NCBI RefSeq assembly: GCF_029222905.1
Contig: NZ_JARHUE010000001.1
Location: 434,001 to 498,000, forward strand
Origin: Neptuniibacter sp. CAU 1671
Lineage (GTDB): Bacteria > Pseudomonadota > Gammaproteobacteria > Pseudomonadales > Balneatricaceae
Direction: 5' to 3'
Length of the DNA stretch: 64,000 bases
In this document: positions 58,835 to 64,000 of the stretch, piece by piece
Numbering within the stretch: the first letter of the stretch is position 1
How the letters are laid out: each line of letters opens with the position of its first letter
Position numbers and translations under genes: made by a program
Notes under the pieces: model-generated
What the model was told of the DNA's origin: nothing
What the model saw: the letters and a program-made list of their open reading frames with translations, nothing else
Database searches by the model: none

Positions 58835-59305
58835 ATGAAAAAAATTCTTATCAGTGCCTGCATGCTGGGTGAAAAGGTCCGCTACGATGGCAAACACCAG
58901 CTACTGGAGCACCCGATTCTGCAGTTATGGAACGCTCAGGGGCGATTGGTTTCAGTCTGCCCGGAAGTCTCCGGTGGCCTTGGCGTTCCGCGCCTGCCTG
59001 CTGAGGCTCAGTGCAAACACCCTATCCTGGTCGTTAACTGTGAGGGTGAAGATGTCACTCCGGAATTTCTGACCGGTGCGGAAAAAACCCTCGAAACTGC
59101 GCAAAAAGAGCATGTGTGCTGTGCGCTGATGAAATCGAAAAGTCCCTCCTGTGGTAATCAGCAGATCTACGATGGCAGTTTCAGTGGCCAGCTAACCTCA
59201 GGACAAGGGATTGCCGCCGCTGAACTGATGCGTCACGGCTATCCGGTTTTCAATGAACACCAGCTGGATCAGCTGTTCGACTTTGTCGAGAACTACGATC
59301 ACTGA
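58835..59305 (+). CDS. DUF523 family protein
   Basis: A 156-residue DUF523 protein, recognised from ILISACMLGEKVRYDGKHQ, CPEVSGGLGVPRLPAE and CCALMKSKSPSCGNQQIYDG, with several conserved Cys that may bind metal. No biochemical role is established. ATG 58835 is chosen because the family begins at this point; upstream in-frame starts lack conserved sequence. Confidence 0.88.
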   Translation: MKKILISACMLGEKVRYDGKHQLLEHPILQLWNAQGRLVSVCPEVSGGLGVPRLPAEAQCKHPILVVNCEGEDVTPEFLTGAEKTLETAQKEHVCCALMKSKSPSCGNQQIYDGSFSGQLTSGQGIAAAELMRHGYPVFNEHQLDQLFDFVENYDH

Positions 59306-59337
59306 GTCCCCGCCGGGATAAATTCCCGGCATCACAC

Positions 59338-59366
59338 TTGGCAGCTCCGCCAGTGCCCCCTACAAT
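59338..59366 (+). promoter_or_regulatory. Sigma-70 promoter of proS
   Basis: TTGGCA (59338-59343), 17-base spacer, TACAAT (59361-59366), about 46 bases before the proS start. Confidence 0.65.
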
Positions 59367-59411
59367 GTGGCGGTTTTCCGTCTCCATTCTCGTTTTCAGG
59401 TTTAACTTATT

Positions 59412-61136
59412 ATGCGCGCCAGTCAGTTTCTGATCTCTACCGTAAAAGAAACCCCGTCCGATGCCGAGGTGATCAGCCATCAGCTGATGATCCGTGCGGG
59501 TCTGATTCGAAAGGTCGCGTCTGGCCTCTATAACTGGCTGCCACTGGGCCTGCGGACCCTGCGCAAGGTAGAGCGCATTGTGCGTGAAGAGATGGATAAC
59601 GCTGGCGCCATGGAAGTATTAATGCCCGCGATCCAACCTGCTGAACTGTGGCAGGAATCAGGCCGCTGGGAGCAGTACGGTCCTGAACTGCTGCGCGTGA
59701 ATGACCGCCACAACCGCGAGTTCTGCGTGGGTCCCACCCATGAAGAGGTTATCACCGACCTGATTCGCCGTGAGATTAAAAGCTACAAACAGCTGCCGGC
59801 CAACTTTTACCAGATTCAGACCAAATTCCGCGACGAAATCCGTCCCCGTTTTGGTGTAATGCGCTCCCGCGAGTTCATCATGAAGGATGCATACTCTTTC
59901 CACGTAGGTCAGGAAAGTCTGCAGCAAACCTATGATGTTATGCACACCGCCTACAGCAATATCTTCAACCGTCTGGGTCTGGACTTCCGCCCAGTACTGG
60001 CAGATACCGGCTCCATTGGTGGCGCCAAGTCCCATGAGTTCCACGTGCTGGCGTCCTCCGGTGAAGACGATATCGCCTTCTCCAACAGCAGTGACTATGC
60101 CGCCAACGTGGAACTGGCCGAAGCGCTGGCTCCGGCTGGTGAGCTGGCTGCACCCACGCAGGAGATGGTCACCGTTGATACCCCGAATGCAAAAACCATT
60201 GAAGAGCTGGTAAACGGCTACAATCAGCCGATCGAAAAAACCGTCAAAACCCTGATTGTGGTGGCCGCCGAAGAGTGCGAGGCTGAGTTTATCGCGCTGC
60301 TGGTACGTGGTGATCATGAATTGAATGAGATCAAAGCCGAGAAGCTGCCCCAGGTGGCTTCACCGCTGCAGTTTGCTACAGAAGAGCAGATTCGCGCCGT
60401 GGTTGGCGCAGGCCCCGGCTCTCTGGGTCCTGTTAACCTGCCAATCCCCTGTATCGCAGACCGTACCGTAGCGAAAACCTCGGATTTCAGCGCCGGTGCC
60501 AACATTGATGGCAAACACCTGTTTGGCATCAACTGGGGCCGCGACGTCGAACTGCCGGAAGTTGCGGATATCCGCAACGTAGTTGAGGGCGACCCAAGTC
60601 CGGACGGACAGGGTGAACTGGTTATCAAACGCGGCATTGAGGTGGGTCATATCTTCCAGCTTGGTCAGAAATACTCTGCCGCGCTGAATGCCGAAGTGTT
60701 GGACCAGAACGGTAAAACCGTGGTGATGGATATGGGTTGTTATGGCATCGGTGTCACCCGTGTTGTGGCGGCCGCGATTGAACAGAACCACGATGAGGGT
60801 GGCATCATCTGGCCGGAATCCATTGCACCCTTTAATGTTGCGCTGATCCCGCTGAACTATGACAAATCAGAAGAAGTGAAAACGCTGGCTGACCAGCTGT
60901 ATCAGGATCTGCGCGCCGCTGGCTACGATGTCATCATGGATGACCGGGATAAGAAAACCAGCCCCGGTGTGAAATTTGCTGATATGGACCTGATGGGCAT
61001 TCCCCACCGTGTAGTGGTATCCCCCCGTGGCATTGAAGCAGGCACCTTGGAATACAAAGGCCGCCGTGATAGCGAAAAGCAGGATGTGGCCATCGCTGAC
61101 CTGCTGCAGGTTCTGGCAGAAAAAAGCAGCCGCTAA
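59412..61136 (+). CDS. proS: Prolyl-tRNA synthetase
   Basis: A 574-residue class II synthetase of the bacterial type with an editing insertion. Motif 2 ([17 protein letters not shown]), the INS editing domain that clears Ala-tRNA-Pro (about 225-410), motif 3 ([17 protein letters not shown]) and the anticodon-binding domain are all present. It has its own promoter and terminator. Confidence 0.98.
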   Translation: MRASQFLISTVKETPSDAEVISHQLMIRAGLIRKVASGLYNWLPLGLRTLRKVERIVREEMDNAGAMEVLMPAIQPAELWQESGRWEQYGPELLRVNDRHNREFCVGPTHEEVITDLIRREIKSYKQLPANFYQIQTKFRDEIRPRFGVMRSREFIMKDAYSFHVGQESLQQTYDVMHTAYSNIFNRLGLDFRPVLADTGSIGGAKSHEFHVLASSGEDDIAFSNSSDYAANVELAEALAPAGELAAPTQEMVTVDTPNAKTIEELVNGYNQPIEKTVKTLIVVAAEECEAEFIALLVRGDHELNEIKAEKLPQVASPLQFATEEQIRAVVGAGPGSLGPVNLPIPCIADRTVAKTSDFSAGANIDGKHLFGINWGRDVELPEVADIRNVVEGDPSPDGQGELVIKRGIEVGHIFQLGQKYSAALNAEVLDQNGKTVVMDMGCYGIGVTRVVAAAIEQNHDEGGIIWPESIAPFNVALIPLNYDKSEEVKTLADQLYQDLRAAGYDVIMDDRDKKTSPGVKFADMDLMGIPHRVVVSPRGIEAGTLEYKGRRDSEKQDVAIADLLQVLAEKSSR

Positions 61137-61150
61137 GTGTGACCTCTTAC

Positions 61151-61180
61151 AAAAAGCGATCACCAAAGTGATCGCTTTTT
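61151..61180 (+). terminator. Rho-independent terminator after proS
   Basis: A 13-base arm AAAAAGCGATCAC and its complement around CAAA, ending in five T. Confidence 0.92.
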
Positions 61181-61240
61181 TATTTGCACCTCAGGCCACA
61201 AGCAGGAATACTGACAGCGTCAGCAAACGATCTTAACCGT

Positions 61241-61822
61241 ATGAACCGACGCCAATTTATCTGCCTCACCGGCGCCCATCTTTTGCTTCTGCCCTGCACT
61301 CATGTGCAGGCCGTCGCTGCTGTTCCCGAGCAAATAGATCCGGAGATACTCTCCGCTCTTAAAGAGCGTTTCGCCACAGCGGAAAGCTTCACCGACCGGT
61401 TTGAAGCCGAAGTCTGGCTGACCGATATCTCCGGACGTATCCAGCGTTATGTGAAAAATGACCTGAAACGAATTGAGTTGCTGAAAAAGATCCATGCTGA
61501 AGCGACTCAACAGTCACTGCCGGTTGATCTGGTATTAGGTGTGATTCATACCGAAAGCCTGTTTGACCGCTTTGCCATTTCGTCTGTTGGCGCGCAGGGA
61601 CTGATGCAGGTAATGCCCTTCTGGAAGAATGAGATTGGTCGCCCTGACGACAACCTGATGAATATCGACACCAATCTGCGCTATGGCTGTACTATTCTCA
61701 ACCACTACCTGAAACGCGCCAAAGGGAATCTAACTGAAGCACTGGCGCGCTACAATGGCTCCTACGGCAAAACCTGGTATCCGGAAAAGGTGTATCGCAA
61801 TCAGCGCCGCTATAAAAGCTAG
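61241..61822 (+). CDS. Soluble lytic transglycosylase-type protein, exported
   Basis: A 193-residue SLT-domain protein. The catalytic Glu is in GVIHTESLFDRFAIS and the motif GAQGLMQVMPFW follows, then NLRYGCTILNHYLK and ARYNGSYG. The N-terminus, MNRRQFICLTGAHLLLL, has a twin-arginine-like RRQF followed by a hydrophobic stretch, so Tat export is possible; a Sec signal is the alternative. Its last four bases overlap the convergent acylphosphatase gene. Confidence 0.87.
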   Translation: MNRRQFICLTGAHLLLLPCTHVQAVAAVPEQIDPEILSALKERFATAESFTDRFEAEVWLTDISGRIQRYVKNDLKRIELLKKIHAEATQQSLPVDLVLGVIHTESLFDRFAISSVGAQGLMQVMPFWKNEIGRPDDNLMNIDTNLRYGCTILNHYLKRAKGNLTEALARYNGSYGKTWYPEKVYRNQRRYKS

Positions 61823-62103
61823 CGCCTGACTTCAAATGGGAATGAGCAATCATCAACCTCTTCCCTGACAACACTCTCTACATCTGCCACCAGCGCCAGT
61901 TCAGGCCCCTGCCACAACCAGGCTTCCAGATGACGCACCGCTATTTCATCACCGCAGATCAAAGCCTCGACCCGACCATCATCCAGATTACGCACCCAGC
62001 CTTTTAATCCAAGTCTCTGTGCTTCATCACAGGTGCTTTGTCGATACCAGACTCCCTGTACCCGACCACTGACCCAGACCTGAAGACATAGCTCCGACAT
62101 CAC
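61819..62103 (-). CDS. Acylphosphatase
   Basis: A 94-residue acylphosphatase that hydrolyses acyl phosphates. The phosphate-binding loop VSGRVQGVWYRQST supplies Arg21 and the catalytic Asn39 is in WVRNLDDGRVE. Its start overlaps the end of the YihY gene by four bases, so they are coupled. Confidence 0.93.
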   Translation of the reverse strand: MMSELCLQVWVSGRVQGVWYRQSTCDEAQRLGLKGWVRNLDDGRVEALICGDEIAVRHLEAWLWQGPELALVADVESVVREEVDDCSFPFEVRR

Positions 62104-63365
62104 TGTTTCCTTTCTTTCTGTTCCGGTGACTCGACAGTGTCGGCTGTTTTCTGACCCACCTCAAACAATTGCTCCAGCGACACTGAAAACTGATCCGCTT
62201 TAGCCGCTGACACGCTTTCAAGTCGCCGATTCAGCTCACGCTGCCAGGGCTGCAGGCTGGTAATATCCAGCGGTGCAGGCACCGGCCAGGGCAAGGCACG
62301 GTCCAACTGGGCGATGGACAACTTGCTCAGATCACGACAAAGCAAATACTCGCCTTTGTCGCTGCGCGTGATAATGCCAGCCTGCTGCAGCAACACCTGA
62401 TACTGATCCCAGCGCCCCTGATCCAGCCCATCTACCTGCTTTAACAAAATACGATCACGCACCGCATGACCGTTGGCCTGAGCCTTCCATAACCTGTTCA
62501 ACACATCGAGAATGACAACCAGGTGTGGCACCTTATCGGATTCATCCTCCAGCCGGTAAATCGCCAATGCCCGGGTCAGCTCACAACCCATCAAAATGAT
62601 GACCCAACTGATAAATATCCACATCAGGAACAGCGGCACTGCGGCAAACGCACCGTAGATCAGTTCATAGGAGGGGAACTGGGTCACAAACGCCGCAAAA
62701 CTTCGTTTCGCGGTCTCGAACAACAGTGCCACCACAACACCACCCACCAGGGCACTTTTAAACGGCACCCGACAATTGGGGACCGCCACGTAGAGTAGCG
62801 TAAAGGCCGCCGCCGAAAGGAGCATCGGCAATAAAGCCAGCAGGCGCCCACGTCCAACCAGCTCAGTCGCGCTGGTAAAAACCGACAATGACGCCAGATA
62901 AGAGGTTAGCAACAGACCCAGACCGATCAAAATCGGCCCCAGACTCAGCACCGCCCAGTACAACAGAAAACTCGATAACCCCTTACGCGGTTCACTCACC
63001 CGCCAGACCCGGTTAAACGCGGCTTCTATATTTTTCATCATCATGATGGAGGTAATCGCCAGCACCGCCACACCGATGCCGGTTAGCTTGCGAGCCTGAC
63101 TGGAAAAGTCCGCCAGATAGTCCTGCACCACCTGCCCCGTCGCCGGGACAAAATTCTGGAAGATCCAGCCCTGCAACTCCTGCCCGACATCCTGAAACGA
63201 AGGAATTGCCGCCAGCATGGCGTAAGACACCGTCATCAACGGCACCACCGCAAACAGCGTGGTGTAGGTCAGCGCTGCTGCGTTCAGAATCCCCTTGTTG
63301 GCGATGAACTGCCTGAACAGGTACAGCACAAACAGCAGTGAACGGTGATCCAGCAACTTTCTCAT
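62100..63365 (-). CDS. YihY/BrkB-family inner-membrane protein
   Basis: A 421-residue protein with six helices in the first 290 residues (start FRQFIANKGILNAAALTYTT, then MIMMKNIEAAFNRVWRV) and a cytosolic C-terminal region of about 140 residues. This is the YihY/BrkB family, once misnamed RNase BN, whose function is not settled. ATG 63365 has an AAGGAA site. The order YihY / arsC-like / wrbA-like resembles PA0951-PA0949 of Pseudomonas aeruginosa. Confidence 0.9.
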   Translation of the reverse strand: MRKLLDHRSLLFVLYLFRQFIANKGILNAAALTYTTLFAVVPLMTVSYAMLAAIPSFQDVGQELQGWIFQNFVPATGQVVQDYLADFSSQARKLTGIGVAVLAITSIMMMKNIEAAFNRVWRVSEPRKGLSSFLLYWAVLSLGPILIGLGLLLTSYLASLSVFTSATELVGRGRLLALLPMLLSAAAFTLLYVAVPNCRVPFKSALVGGVVVALLFETAKRSFAAFVTQFPSYELIYGAFAAVPLFLMWIFISWVIILMGCELTRALAIYRLEDESDKVPHLVVILDVLNRLWKAQANGHAVRDRILLKQVDGLDQGRWDQYQVLLQQAGIITRSDKGEYLLCRDLSKLSIAQLDRALPWPVPAPLDITSLQPWQRELNRRLESVSAAKADQFSVSLEQLFEVGQKTADTVESPEQKERKQ

Positions 63366-63510
63366 CGGGGTTCCTTTTATCAGATGCATGCGCGGTTCCG
63401 CCATGGGCCTCAGATGTATACAATATCGCTAAACCGCAGCCATCTCCATTTGCGACTGCTTTCAAATAATTAGGGGACTGGCTGCCCTATTCAGCATAAG
63501 TGAAAAACCG

Positions 63511-63861
63511 ATGACTGACATTACCATCTACCATAATCCACGTTGTTCCAAATCCCGCCAGACCTTGGCATTGCTGGAAGAACAGGGCATCACCCCAACG
63601 GTGCGCAAATATCTGGAAGATATTCTCACCGCTGCAGAGATCAAAGAGCTCACCGGTTTTCTGGGTATCAGCCCGCGGGAACTGTTACGGACCAAAGAAG
63701 CTGAATACAGCGAGCTTGGTCTGGATAATCCTGCCCTGAGTGATGACGAAATTATCGCTGCCATGGTGAGCTGCCCGAAACTGATCGAGCGTCCTATCGT
63801 GATTAAGAACGGTCAGGCGCGGATTGGCCGTCCACCTAAAGCTGTACTGGACATCCTTTAA
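63511..63861 (+). CDS. arsC: ArsC-type (glutaredoxin-dependent) arsenate reductase family protein
   Basis: A 116-residue thioredoxin-fold protein with the catalytic Cys12 in YHNPRCSKSRQTL and the Arg of RPIVIKNGQARIGRP, as in the glutaredoxin-linked arsenate reductases. No arsenite pump is adjacent, so a housekeeping thiol role is possible. The next gene begins at the base after its stop. Confidence 0.9.
   Translation: MTDITIYHNPRCSKSRQTLALLEEQGITPTVRKYLEDILTAAEIKELTGFLGISPRELLRTKEAEYSELGLDNPALSDDEIIAAMVSCPKLIERPIVIKNGQARIGRPPKAVLDIL

Positions 63862-64000
<139 letters not shown>

Overview
The window is a GC-moderate, gene-dense stretch of a gammaproteobacterial chromosome. The gene set fits a marine Oceanospirillales-type organism close to Pseudomonas: Mfd-CsiV, PsrA-NagZ, Tig-ClpP-ClpX, an Arg-His-Leu-His tRNA cluster beside folD, a Liu leucine-degradation operon, and WrbA-ArsC-YihY. 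Genus cannot be fixed from sequence alone. I saw no insertion sequence, integrase, prophage or CRISPR array.

Layout. 1-2.2 kb: 3' end of mfd and csiV. 2.2-6.6 kb (minus): a tight six-gene run, psrA-like regulator, signal-less YkuD enzyme, nagZ, MscS channel, small ORF, SMP-30-like protein, mainly peptidoglycan recycling and envelope stress. 6.7-11.3 kb: sohB, an SCP2 protein, nudC, nhaB with a possibly structured leader, and a GFA-family gene. 11.3-16 kb: the classic dnaQ-rnhA-methyltransferase / gloB-mltD block. 16-21.7 kb: a yejABEF peptide importer in which yejF is split by an apparent one-base deletion. 21.8-27.8 kb: ndh, hemerythrin, PqiA-like protein, cytochrome c, dsbD and DAHP synthase. 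28-30.5 kb: a hybrid histidine kinase. 30.6-34.2 kb: clpX, clpP, tig. 34.4-34.9 kb: four tRNAs with a good stable-RNA promoter. 35 kb: folD.

35.9-47.4 kb is an accessory block placed between folD and cysS, which are near neighbours in Pseudomonas. It holds a YtoQ protein, a VOC protein with a haloacetate-dehalogenase-like hydrolase, a VF530/RRM pair, and a three-gene operon: gamma-glutamylcyclotransferase-like protein, metallo-beta-lactamase-fold protein, and a 1,695-residue pseudokinase-ATPase-GAF-GGDEF protein. Two PsrA-type dyads lie just upstream of this operon. A short-chain dehydrogenase, cytochrome b561 and a CPXCG protein complete the block. This operon is the best candidate for an undescribed system.

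47.4-64 kb: cysS, a lipoprotein, two unrecognised genes, the liuRABCE operon (without liuD), a second gamma-glutamylcyclotransferase, fabV divergent from a MaoC-type hydratase, a DUF523 gene, proS, a lytic transglycosylase, acylphosphatase, YihY/BrkB, arsC-like, and the start of a wrbA-like gene running off the end.
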